From: Chloroflexota bacterium
Lineage (GTDB): Bacteria; Chloroflexota; Anaerolineae; Aggregatilineales; Phototrophicaceae
Reading direction: 5' to 3'
NCBI GenBank assembly: GCA_020161935.1
Contig: JAIUNI010000002.1
Coordinates: 496,001-560,000, forward strand
Length of the DNA stretch: 64,000 nt
Below the pieces are notes generated by a model. That model did no database searches. It saw only the letters and a program-made list of their open reading frames with translations, and had not been told where the DNA came from. The translations under genes were made by a program, and so were the position numbers. Shown piece after piece: positions 33,660-43,600 of the stretch. Position 1 is the stretch's first letter; each line of letters starts with the position of its first letter.

Positions 33660-36600
33660 ATGCAGTTCATCTCGCGCATTCCATCGGCGCTTGCCATTCG
33701 CCCCGGCGAAGGTCGGCTGGTCAACCTGCTCCTCTGCCACTCGTTCTTCGTGGGCGTGAACCGCGTATTTTTGCTCTCGGTTTCCACCAGTCTCTTCCTC
33801 ACCGAATACGGCGCGAACACCTTACCCTATATCTATATCGCCACGGCACTAGCTAATGCATCGGTCGGTTTCCTTTATGCGTGGCTCGGCAAACGGGTTT
33901 CGTTCGTCAAACTGCTGGTCGTTAACCTTGCCTTTCAATTCATTCTGGTGGCGGGGTTTTGGCTGCTGCTCGGCTCGACAACCGCCCAATGGCCGATCAT
34001 CGCCTTTATGATCGCGCTCGAACTGCTGTGGCTGCTCACCAGCCTCGAATTCTGGTCACTCTCCGCTCGCATCTTTAATATTCAGCAGGGCAAGCGGCTG
34101 TTCGGGGTCATCAGCGCGGGCGAAACCATCGCCTCCATTATTGGCGGCTTCTCGATACCGCTGATTGTCAGCAGCATTGGGACGCACAATCTTCTCATTC
34201 CGGCGCTCTTAAGCATCTTAGCCTCGCTCGTACTCATCCTGCTCATCAACAGGCTCTATGCAGACCGGCTGGCAAACCACCACAACGCGGTTGAACCCGG
34301 TTCGGTAGAACAGCGCACCGTCAGCCCCCTTAAGAATCGTTATATTCTACTCATCTTCATCTTCTCGTGCATCGCCACGATTTCCTATTATTTTCTCGAC
34401 AACGCCTTCTACGGCCTGACTGAAATCCACTTTCCCGGTAACGACGGCCTCACCAGCTTCCTCGGCGTTTACTTCGCCATCGTCGCGCTGGCCCAGCTTG
34501 CCTTCCAAACCTTCCTGAATGCCCGCATCATCAACCGTGTCGGCATCACCACCGCCATCATCCTCGTTCCGGTAATCGGCACACTCATGCTCGGTGCAAC
34601 GGCTGCGGTCAGCCTGTTCGCGGGTACGGCGACCCTCACATTCCTGTTCATCGCGGCTGCCCGCTTGGTCGAGTACGTCATCCGCGACACCATCACTACC
34701 GCCTCACAGATGACACTTTACCAGAGCCTGCCCCCTACCACCCGCCTCCAGACGGAAGCGCAGGTCGAAAGTTTCATCGAGCCAGTCACCACCGGCCTCA
34801 CCGGTATCTTGCTCCTGTTCGTACTCGATGGCCTCAAGTGGAACGTTATCCACCTGATCTACCTGTCAATGTTTATCGGCCTCGTATGGATTGCCTCCGC
34901 CACGCTGCTCAGTCGCGAATATCCCAAAGCACTACTGCAAGCTCTGAGTAAGCGCCGATTAGGAAATGCCCGTGTGCCGGATGACGATTTTTCGGTCGCG
35001 GCGCTCCTTAAAACACCGTTGGAGGAGCGCGATGCGGACGACGTTCTCTACCTCCTCACGCTCGCGGACGCGAACACACTGCCCCAACTCCTACCGCGCC
35101 TCCTCGATCACCCCGCGCCTGAAGTCCGGCAGGATGCACTCACCCGCATCGAAAAGCTGCACCTCACCAGCGCGTGCCGGTTCGTGCGCCAGCGCCTCAC
35201 CATCGAAAGTGACCTCACCGTTCGAGCGGCGGCCATTCAAACAGCGGCAGCCATTGACCGTGAGTTCGCAGCCGAGCAAGCGGTTGTTTACCTCGACTCG
35301 GATAAACTCCCCCTACAAATCGCCGCCATCTCCGGCCTGATGCGCTCCGGCCTCGCGGGTGAAATCGCACTGGCGGATAACCGCCTTCAAAAACTGCTGG
35401 ATTCACCGAACCCCGAAGAACGCATCGCGGCTGTTCACGCCATCGGGGACAGCCACATTACCCACCACGTCCCGTCCGTCCTGCGCTTACTTGAGGACAG
35501 GAATATGAAAGTTTGCCGTGCGGCCTGCCACGCGGCGGGTAAACTGCGCGATCCGTTATTGTGGCCCACGCTCCTCAACAATTTGTCGGTTGGAACGGTG
35601 CAGTCAGCGGCGCTGGCCGCACTCAGCAGCGGGGATGCCACCCTACAGCCTTACCTGACCGCCCAATTCCATGCGGTACGCGAAGGCTACGAAACAGGCA
35701 AACTGCGCCGGCGGAACCTCGCCAGCCAGCTTATTCGGATCGCCAACCGCTTGGGCGATACGGCGCTGCTCGCGTCCCAGATCGACTTCCCCGAACCGGC
35801 CATTCGCGGGCAAGTCCTCGCGGCGCTGGTCAGCCTGAAGTCTCATATCCGTGATGCCGAGATAGTCAAAGCGCGGATACAGGCCGAAATCCAAACCGAC
35901 TTGCTCTACCTTCAGGGCTTGGCGCTGGTTAAAGACGACACCGAACTTTACGACAGCCTGTACTATTTACTCGACCGGCTGCGCGAGCGCGTTTTCGCCC
36001 TCTGCACCCTGATCTACGACGCGGCGGCGATGGCGCGTATCCACATCGACTACCACAGCGAGTCGGAAGCGCGGCAGAGTTACGCGCTGGAGATGCTCCA
36101 CGTCACGCTCACCCACGACATCCGATCATTGGTGATCGCCCTGCTCGACCATCACATCAGCGAGCATCGCGGCCTCAACACCTTACTCGCCTTCTTCGGC
36201 GAAACAGCGCTCACTCGCGACCAATGGCTGGAACAAGTGCTGACTTCCGACGACAGCCCATCATGGCTCAAAGTCATGACCTTATCTGGCATCCTCGCGC
36301 GAGGGGAAAACGAAGCCCGCGAGGCTGTGCTTTCCGCCGTGCAAGATAGCAACGCGGTCGTGCGGGAAACGGCGCATTGGGCGCTCCGACATCCGCTTGT
36401 ACAAGTTCCATTCGAGGGAAATATGTTACCGACGATTGAAAAAATCCTGCTCCTCAAATCCGCGAACTTGTTCAGCCATGTGCCTGACCCGATCTTGTTC
36501 GAGATCGCCTCGATTGTGAAAGATGAGGTCGTCCCCGAAGGGAAAACGATCATCCATAAGGGCGATCTGGGCGATTTCATGTATATCATTGCCTACGGGC

Positions 36601-36878
36601 GCGTCCGCATCCATGACGGCGACCAAACCATTACCTACCTCGGCGAAAAAGATGAGTTCGGCGAACTCGCGCTACTGGACTCGGAACCGCGCAACGCCTC
36701 GGCAACAGCGGTCGAGGAGACACACCTCCTGCGGCTTGACCAGAATACCTTCTACGAACTCACATCGGGTTATCCAGAAGTCTTGCGGGGGATTATTCAG
36801 GTGCTGCTGTGGCGGCTGCGGGAAACCACCCGCCGCGCCACCTTACCCCGCGAAATCCCCGCCCTCGTGGAGGCGTGA
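33660..36878 (+). CDS. Npt1/Npt2-like transporter fused to HEAT repeats and a cNMP-binding domain
   Basis: 1072 residues in three parts. Residues 1-430 form an about 12-helix MFS-like domain of the nucleotide-transporter (ATP/ADP translocase) type. Residues ~450-900 are HEAT-like α-helical repeats (LPQLLPRLLDHPAPEVRQDAL; NPEERIAAVHAIGDSHI). Residues ~935-1060 form a cyclic-nucleotide-binding β-barrel: KTIIHKGDLGDFMYII and the phosphate-binding cassette FGELALLDSEPRNASATA, whose Glu and Arg are kept. The transport role is inferred; the translocase residues are not verified. Regulation by cAMP, cGMP or another nucleotide is plausible. No strong ribosome-binding site is seen before the ATG. Confidence 0.8.
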   Translation: MQFISRIPSALAIRPGEGRLVNLLLCHSFFVGVNRVFLLSVSTSLFLTEYGANTLPYIYIATALANASVGFLYAWLGKRVSFVKLLVVNLAFQFILVAGFWLLLGSTTAQWPIIAFMIALELLWLLTSLEFWSLSARIFNIQQGKRLFGVISAGETIASIIGGFSIPLIVSSIGTHNLLIPALLSILASLVLILLINRLYADRLANHHNAVEPGSVEQRTVSPLKNRYILLIFIFSCIATISYYFLDNAFYGLTEIHFPGNDGLTSFLGVYFAIVALAQLAFQTFLNARIINRVGITTAIILVPVIGTLMLGATAAVSLFAGTATLTFLFIAAARLVEYVIRDTITTASQMTLYQSLPPTTRLQTEAQVESFIEPVTTGLTGILLLFVLDGLKWNVIHLIYLSMFIGLVWIASATLLSREYPKALLQALSKRRLGNARVPDDDFSVAALLKTPLEERDADDVLYLLTLADANTLPQLLPRLLDHPAPEVRQDALTRIEKLHLTSACRFVRQRLTIESDLTVRAAAIQTAAAIDREFAAEQAVVYLDSDKLPLQIAAISGLMRSGLAGEIALADNRLQKLLDSPNPEERIAAVHAIGDSHITHHVPSVLRLLEDRNMKVCRAACHAAGKLRDPLLWPTLLNNLSVGTVQSAALAALSSGDATLQPYLTAQFHAVREGYETGKLRRRNLASQLIRIANRLGDTALLASQIDFPEPAIRGQVLAALVSLKSHIRDAEIVKARIQAEIQTDLLYLQGLALVKDDTELYDSLYYLLDRLRERVFALCTLIYDAAAMARIHIDYHSESEARQSYALEMLHVTLTHDIRSLVIALLDHHISEHRGLNTLLAFFGETALTRDQWLEQVLTSDDSPSWLKVMTLSGILARGENEAREAVLSAVQDSNAVVRETAHWALRHPLVQVPFEGNMLPTIEKILLLKSANLFSHVPDPILFEIASIVKDEVVPEGKTIIHKGDLGDFMYIIAYGRVRIHDGDQTITYLGEKDEFGELALLDSEPRNASATAVEETHLLRLDQNTFYELTSGYPEVLRGIIQVLLWRLRETTRRATLPREIPALVEA

Positions 36879-36904
36879 GAAACTATTCGGCATTCCGTGA
36901 AAAA

Positions 36905-36974
36905 GCGGACAGCCTGTCTGCTGTCCCTACAAAGCCGAATTGTCGTTTGTGTAGGGACGCGAGACAGCGCGTCC
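36905..36974. repeat. Palindromic repeat unit related to the 5.7-6.3 kb element
   Basis: It contains GCGGACAGCCTGTCTGCTGT, CCTACA, then TGTGTAGGGACGCGAGACAG. Both halves match the arms at 6189-6270. Each half is itself a short palindrome, so this is a single arm-like copy without the long inverted partner. Confidence 0.6.
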
Positions 36975-37915
36975 GTCAGCAAACTATTTGAAATGGTTTC
37001 CTATACGTCTGTATGCTGCGTGGTTAAATGCCTTTGTATTTGTCTTGAACTAAGACTAATAGCTAACGACTGATGACTTTTCTTGTTACTTTCAACTTCA
37101 AACTTAGTGGTTTATCGAAATTCTTGAGCTAAAAATCTTGGCGTTCTTGGCGACTTGGCGGTTAATCTTTTTCTTGTGACTTTCGAGACTCTACTTTGTA
37201 ACTATTTGTCTTTGCATTGATCTATCGACTAAAGACTACTGACTATTGATTTATTATTTCCTACGTTTGAATCAGGTTTGTCGGCAAACCATTTCCTAAC
37301 CTTCAACCAACCTCACCCGCCTTTTCCTCCCCTGCAAAGTTAACGTCAACACCTCATAAAAGAGACCAAATGTTCTGACAAATGTTCACCCTAATCGTTA
37401 CTGCTTCTGCTATGCTATTGAAAGGGCTGGCTGTAGGGGTTTGGCGTAGACAAACCCGCAGCAAACGCCCCGACGCACCTTAACAACCGCATCACCCAAT
37501 GTGCACAATCGGCACAAAATTCGGTGCCACCTTTGCCGCTTGTTCCGCTTGTTCCGCTGATTGTGCCTTTTGCCTTTGACTGTCACCTGTTGACTGTCAA
37601 CTGATAACTGATAACTATCAACTGTTGACTGATAACTCATTTCCGACACTGACGACTCTGACGACATTTGTGACAAAACACAGATTCTCAACTGCAACAA
37701 CAGCATCATTTGAGGGAGAAATATTGTGAAAGTTGAGAATCACAACTGCAATATTTGCAACAACTGCAACATTTTCAACTTTTATGGCGTTTCAAAGCCC
37801 ATATGTCGTCGCCATAAAACCTTAGCCAATCACATTTGTATTGAACTGATAACTGTAAACTGGCAACTGATAACTTCAAATGGCGGTATAGCGCCGCCGC
37901 CGCCGCCATAAAACG
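36975..37915. repeat. One-kilobase non-coding region of degenerate simple repeats
   Basis: No gene is seen. The region contains several dispersed-phrase types: CTAACGACTGATGACTTTTC (about 37063), TCTTGGCGTTCTTGGCGACT (about 37137), GACTGTCAACTGATAACTGA (about 37591), AACTGATAACTGTAAACTGG (about 37844), and a TTGCAACAACTGCAACA run (about 37757). Near its end is a GCCGCCGCC triplet run (37890-37908). The ORF from 37726 (rich in Asn/Cys) is a product of these repeats. Confidence 0.5.
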
Positions 37916-39025
37916 CTACTTATCCTTTGCGTCGGGAATGTGGCCGTAGTCGTCTTTGTTGGTGGAGAAGGGTTTGACAGGGTTCTTGCCCGCGCCCATC
38001 ATGTCGCGGATCATGTGCATCTCGACCGTCGTGAGTTTGGAGGCGGTCGGTTGGTCATCAGACGTGACGGTATGCTTACCGAAGGCTTGGTCAAAGGCGA
38101 TCCACTGGAACTGCAAATCGGCGATATTCGACACCAGCATGTTGGGGTTAATACCATGCGGTGACAGGTCACGCGGGCGGATGAGCAGGATGCTAGCGGC
38201 GAGGAAGCCGATACCGACGACCTGCGGCGGGGTCAACCGGTCGCCCAGTACGAAGAACGCCAGCGCCAGCGCCACGCCGATTTCCGTGAGCGCCAAGACG
38301 GCGGTTTGCAAGCTGCCGAACAACTTCACGCCGGAAAAGAGCGCCAGTCGTGAAAGCGCGGTCGTGATGCCGAGCACGATGATCGGCGGCAGAGCGATTT
38401 CGATGGTCGCGGCAGTCATCGGTTTACCAACGGCGACCCACACCATCGCCACCACCACGCTCATAGTCGTCACGATGTAGAGGGTGACGGTCGGCGCGGG
38501 CATTTCGTACAGCACATATTGGCTGAGGATGACCGTCCCCGCGAACATGATGGCGTTCGCCAGCATCAAGCCTACGCCAAGCCAGTTGATCTGTTTACTG
38601 CTAAAGCCGGTGATGATGACCAGCGCGATCATCGCCAGCAGCACGCGGATAATCAAACGCCGGTCGAGCTTCTCGCCGCTAAGGCGCGTGAGGAGTACGG
38701 CGAAGATCAGGTACATGCCGTTGAGAAGCTGCGCTTGCGAGGCATCCAACGACCCCAGGCCGCCGTAGTAGAACAGCGAGCCGATGCCGTTGACCACGCC
38801 GATGACGACGCAGCCCAGCAAACCCGCCGGATAGATGTAGATGTATTTACGCGCGAACAGGAGGTACAGCACCCACAGGAACGCAACGGCGATCACCGTG
38901 CGCCAAGCCGCCACCGTGAACGAATCCGCTCCGGCGTTGATCGCCAGCTTGCCAAATATGGGTGCGACCCCGAGGAATACCGGAGTCAACAGCCCTACAA
39001 CAACGCCGCGCATGTTGTGGCGCAT
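37916..39025 (-). CDS. EamA/DMT-family transporter
   Basis: 369 residues, ten membrane helices in two EamA repeats (GLLTPVFLGVAPIFGKLAI opens the first; LFGSLQTAVLALTEIGVALALAFFVLGDRLTPPQVVGIGFL is typical of the second), then a ~70-residue soluble tail (from PRDLSPHGIN). These exporters carry amino acids, nucleotide sugars or other metabolites; the substrate is unknown. GGAAG precedes the ATG. The soluble tail is unusual for the family. Confidence 0.85.
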   Translation of the reverse strand: MRHNMRGVVVGLLTPVFLGVAPIFGKLAINAGADSFTVAAWRTVIAVAFLWVLYLLFARKYIYIYPAGLLGCVVIGVVNGIGSLFYYGGLGSLDASQAQLLNGMYLIFAVLLTRLSGEKLDRRLIIRVLLAMIALVIITGFSSKQINWLGVGLMLANAIMFAGTVILSQYVLYEMPAPTVTLYIVTTMSVVVAMVWVAVGKPMTAATIEIALPPIIVLGITTALSRLALFSGVKLFGSLQTAVLALTEIGVALALAFFVLGDRLTPPQVVGIGFLAASILLIRPRDLSPHGINPNMLVSNIADLQFQWIAFDQAFGKHTVTSDDQPTASKLTTVEMHMIRDMMGAGKNPVKPFSTNKDDYGHIPDAKDK

Positions 39026-39115
39026 GACGGAAACTTCCTTTTAACTCGTGTGTGATGCTGTTTATAACCTCGTTCCCATAGTACCTTCCTTGCGACAAGC
39101 TCAGTCCGGCACTTA

Positions 39116-39137
39116 CCCCCTCCATAAATGGCGAGGG
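39116..39137. other. Hairpin between histidine kinase and EamA genes
   Basis: CCCCTC (39116-39121) pairs with GAGGGG (39132-39137) around a ten-base loop, in the gap after the minus-strand kinase gene. No strong T run follows, so a terminator role is uncertain. Confidence 0.35.
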
Positions 39138-39257
39138 GAACAAGGGAAAATGCTGAGGATACAGGCATGAAACGTGCATCATTGTTTAGCTAATACTGCT
39201 GTGGTTATAACTCGATGCCTGAATTGGATTATAGCGCAAACCACGATTCAGCATCGG

Positions 39258-40520
39258 TTAAAATTTGTTTACCGGACGGAAAGCCGCCGCGATGGGCATC
39301 TGCACGATAAACTCGCTGCCGGGGAGTTTTTCGGGGTCGTAGCCGACGCTTTCCACCCAGATGCGCCCACCGTGCGCCTCAGCGACACCTTTTGCAACAG
39401 CCAAACCTAATCCTAACCCACCGCCGCGAAAAGCGGTCTTGCTGGTCGAGTGCAGCCGCATATCGCCAGCGGTATGAAAGCGTTCGAAAATACGGCTCTG
39501 CTCATCCTTCGACACGCCGATGCCGGTGTCCTTGATGCTGATGCGGATGTGCTGGGTGTCGGCGGTCGCGGTCAGGTAGATATGCCCACCGTCAGGTGTG
39601 TATTTGATGGCGTTGGCGATCAGGTTATTGAACATCAGGGTCAGCAGGTCATTATCGCCGCGCATTTTTTGCGGCCACGCGGCTTTGTCGAAGTGGATAT
39701 TCACCGGACGCACTCGCAGCGTGTCCTGCAAACTCGCCACGATCTTCTCGATGATGACGGCGGGATTGAGCGGCCCAATGGACAGGTCGATCTGGTTGGT
39801 CATGATGCGGCTGATGGTCACGACCTCGTTGATGATGCCCTGCATCCGCTTGATGCCATCATGCAGCCCTTGAATCATGGTGCGGGTATTTTCGTCTTTG
39901 GCGGTCGTCTCTTTGATGGACGGCAGGTCGTTGAGCAGGCGGCTGTAACCAGCCACCAGCGTCAGCGGCGTTCGCAGTTCGTGGGCGGTAATTTCGATGA
40001 ACGAGTCTTTGAGCTTATCCAAGCGTTTGAGCTGGTTATTGCTGTTTTCGAGTTCGCGCACCTGTGTTTCCAAGCGCCCGACGATTTCCTGAATGTACTT
40101 GTTCTGGGCTTCGGAAAGGGCGGTGGCATCAATTTTGTCCTGCCCGCCTTGCAGGTAAAAGCCGACCCGTTCAATCAGCAGTTCGATGTCAACGGGCTTC
40201 GACAGATAGCCATTTACACCGGCGGCCATCGTCATCGCCTGATATTCGCCCTGCCCCTGCGCGGTGAGGGCGACGATGGGCGTGGTTTTAAAGCGGCTGT
40301 CGCGCCGCAGGGTGGTCGTAATCTCGCGCCCGCTGATGTCCGGCAGGTTGATGTCGGTCAAGATCATATCGGGGCATTCGCGGCGTGCTACATCAACACC
40401 GTCGAGGCCGCGCTCGGCTACCAAAACGTTGTATCCGGCATGGTTGAGCGCCCGTTCAACCAGTGTGCGACTGGCGGGGTCATCCTCAATATATAAAATG
40501 GTTTTCTTTGCTGCTGTCAC
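39258..40520 (-). CDS. Response-regulator/histidine-kinase hybrid
   Basis: About 420 residues, all cytoplasmic. An N-terminal receiver domain (KTILYIEDDP; phosphorylated Asp about D56 in ILTDINLPD; conserved Lys in YLSKPVD) is joined by a coiled coil (QNKYIQEIVGRLETQVRELENSNNQL) to a HisKA domain (H about residue 180 in ITAHELRTPL) and an HATPase_c domain (NNLIANAIKYTPDG, DTGIGVSKDE, GLGLGLAVAKGVAEAHGG). A receiver before the kinase suggests it is phosphorylated by, or senses, another kinase, perhaps the GAF kinase just upstream. GTG 40520 is five bases after GGGAG; GTG 40535 is possible. Confidence 0.88.
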   Translation of the reverse strand: MTAAKKTILYIEDDPASRTLVERALNHAGYNVLVAERGLDGVDVARRECPDMILTDINLPDISGREITTTLRRDSRFKTTPIVALTAQGQGEYQAMTMAAGVNGYLSKPVDIELLIERVGFYLQGGQDKIDATALSEAQNKYIQEIVGRLETQVRELENSNNQLKRLDKLKDSFIEITAHELRTPLTLVAGYSRLLNDLPSIKETTAKDENTRTMIQGLHDGIKRMQGIINEVVTISRIMTNQIDLSIGPLNPAVIIEKIVASLQDTLRVRPVNIHFDKAAWPQKMRGDNDLLTLMFNNLIANAIKYTPDGGHIYLTATADTQHIRISIKDTGIGVSKDEQSRIFERFHTAGDMRLHSTSKTAFRGGGLGLGLAVAKGVAEAHGGRIWVESVGYDPEKLPGSEFIVQMPIAAAFRPVNKF

Positions 40521-40621
40521 ACGGACTCCCGTCACCTAACAAGCCTAATAGACCTTCTAAGCTCATCATATAACAAATCATATGACAGCGGGATAAAGGT
40601 TTAAACGGGATTGAAGGGTGG

Positions 40622-43600
40622 TTAGTTCAGCGGGAGCGTAAAGGCGAAGCACGCGCCGGGGAGCGGACTAATCGGCTCGACCCAAATGCGTTCGCCGTGA
40701 GCTTCCAGCACCAGCTTGCAGAAGGCGAGGCCGATGCCGGTGCCTTTGCTCCCCCGCAGCGGTTTATTGTTCTTGCTCTGCCAGTACTGGTCGAACACAC
40801 GGCTGCGTTCTTTTTCGGGGATGCCGGGGCCGCTGTCAGCCACGCGCACCAACAGCTTGCCATTCGAACCCCAGTAATCGACCGAGATGCGAATGGGCTT
40901 GCCAGCGGGGGTAAAGCGGATGGCGTTGTCGATCAGGTTCTGGAACACACGCCCGATCTTCACGGGGTCGATGTTAACGGTCGGTAGTTCGGGCTGCGTG
41001 ACGACTTCAATGGTGATGTTGGCTTTATCGGCGGAACTGAGCAAGCGCAAACGGGCTAGCTCGATCACTTCCTCGATATTGGTGGGGGTGCGTTCGAGCG
41101 TCATCTCGCGTCCTTTGCGGATGTCGAGCAGGGTGTTGACCTGCGTCAGCATGTCGTCGGCGTTGCTCAAGCCCATCGCAATCGTGCGCTTGACGACTGG
41201 AATACCATTGGGTGTGTCGATGCGCTCGGAGGCGATCTGGAGGGCGTTGATGATGGCGCTGAGGGGGGCGCGGAGATCATGGACAGCCATGCCGGTGATC
41301 TCGTTCCGATATTCTTCGAGCTTCTTTTCCTCGGTGATGTCGCGCAGCACCATGAGGCGACCGACGAGGTGGTTGGCATCGTCGATTACCGGTGAGCCAA
41401 CTTCCTCGACATACATGGTCTGGTTGGCGTTGATGACCCGCGCAAACTCGCGGCGGGTGATGCCCTGCGAGCCGAGGCGGGCAATCCGCGCCAGCTTCAT
41501 CAGTTCCTCGCGGGAGTATCCGGCTTGCTTCTCGGTGCTGGATTCGCTGTAGCGAAGCAAGATACTGGCGAGGTTTTCGTTGATGTGTTCGCGCAGGTTG
41601 ATGCCCATCAAGCGTTCGCCCGCCGGGTTGACCTCGATAATGTGACCGGTGTCGTCGAGCAGGATCACGCCGTCACGGGTCGAGTCGAGGATAGCACGCT
41701 GGCGGCTGTTCACGTCATGAATTTCTTCGTTCAGCCCGGCGTTTTCGAGGTGCGCGGCGGCCTGCGCGACCAACAGGGAGAGCGTGTTCAGTTCGAGATC
41801 GGTCAAGTGCTGCTGGTCGCTAAAGCCGAGGCAGAGGATGTGGTAAACATCGTCACCCCGTTTAATGGGAATGGCGACCAGATAATTGTAGGGCATTCCA
41901 TCCGGTAGCTGCGCCGCCTTCGTAACCGAGATGTTCTCGACAAAGGCCATCCGGCGGGTGGTTTCGGCCTCATGAACGGCTTCCATGACCACGATTCCTT
42001 GATCCGAGGTCAAAAGTACGCCGTTGTGAGTGACCTGTCCTAAGATACTTGGCCGCTGCTTGCTGGTTTGGAAGATTGCCGCGTACTGGCTGTGCATGAT
42101 CGCCATCGCGGTTTGAATGACCTTCGAGGCAACGGCGCGTGTATCCGGCACGTTGGAAAGCGAAAGAGACAGCTCACGGAGGTTGGTGAGGACATCGACC
42201 TGATAGGTGAGTTCGTCCAGCAGGCGTTCGTTCTGAATACTGATGATGGCGTGACTGCCCAGATTTTTAAGGAAGTCAACCTGTGACTCTTTGAAGAAGT
42301 CGGCTTGGACACTGCCAACCGCCAGCACGCCGACGATCAGGTTATCCTGTTCCAACGGCAGCGCCAACCACGAGGGGTAGGTCGAGTCACGCGAGACGCT
42401 GCGTAAGCCGGCGTTGACCAGCACGCGGCTGCCCTGCCGGATGACTTCGCCGACAACGCCTTCGTCAAGGTCGCGCTGTTCGTAATGGCGGTCGCCCTTG
42501 CCCTCATGGTAGACCTGCTCAATCACCCACAGGTCGTCGGCTTCGGTGCGGAGTGCGATCATCACGACATCGGCCTGTGTGGTGCGGGCGGCAGCCTCGA
42601 ACACATCCTGCACGGTGGCGTTAAAGTCACGCGAGCTGGAGATATGTTCGACAATATCCCGAATGAGTGAGGTTTGTTCAAGCTGGTGGCGCAGGTTGTT
42701 GTGGGTTTCGTAGTACAACTGCGCGTTGTAAACCTGTGTCGCCACTTGGTTGGCGGCGGCTTCGATGAGTTGGGACTCACGCTCGGTTAAGACACGCACG
42801 GCAGTCGTGCCGAGGAAAACGACCCCAAAGGTGCTTTCGTGGGCGATCATCGGGGCGATCACCAACGAGCGCAGGGCGTGAATATCCATGTAGCTGCGAA
42901 GCGGAGCCGAGAGGTTGGTTTCGTCGCTGCGGATGAAACGCGGACGCGGAACCGCCTGATTACGAATGGTGATGACTTCGGCAAACTGCGGCAGCTTATA
43001 TTGGAAGGTTTCGACCTCGCCGTTGGTGGTGATGCCGCTAAAGCCGACCACATTCATCAAGGCGTACGCATCATCCAAGAGGGCGATCATCGCCCAATCC
43101 ATCGCGCTCATCTGGCGCAGCACACTGGTCACATCCGCCGCCACCTGCTCCAACTTGAGGCTGGCGGTGGAAATGCGTGAGAGGTGTACGAGGTGTGTCA
43201 TCTCGAAGGCGTGAAATTCCAGCGTATCGAGCAGATGGGCATTATCCAGCGCCGCCGCGACACGGTCGGTCAGGATGTTGAGCAGTTCGAGTTCGGTCGG
43301 GGTGTATTCGTGCGGGTCGGTATGATACACCGCTAGGTATCCCAGCAGCGCCGTGCCGGAGAGCAGCGGCAAAATCGCGAAAGAGGCGACCGAAAACTGA
43401 CGATTAAACTCCGCCAATGGATTAAAGACGGTTTCATTCGCGGCATCGGGAACGATAAAAGCAGCCGTATCAAACTGCTGGCTCACACCAAAGTGCAGGT
43501 TCAGACCCTTAGCGAGTTCGGCCTCGGTAAAGCCGACACTCTCGACCAAACTCAACGTGTCGCTATCCCGTTCGGTGACAAACAAAGCGGCACGATCTGC

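Noticed and set aside
36905..37900. Possible CRISPR array
   Set aside because: Repeats are short, degenerate and irregularly spaced, with no constant-length spacers and no cas genes.
37726..37911. Short frame with Asn/Cys repeats (about 61 codons)
   Set aside because: It is generated by GCAACAACTGCAACA-type repeats and a GCC triplet run, not by coding selection.
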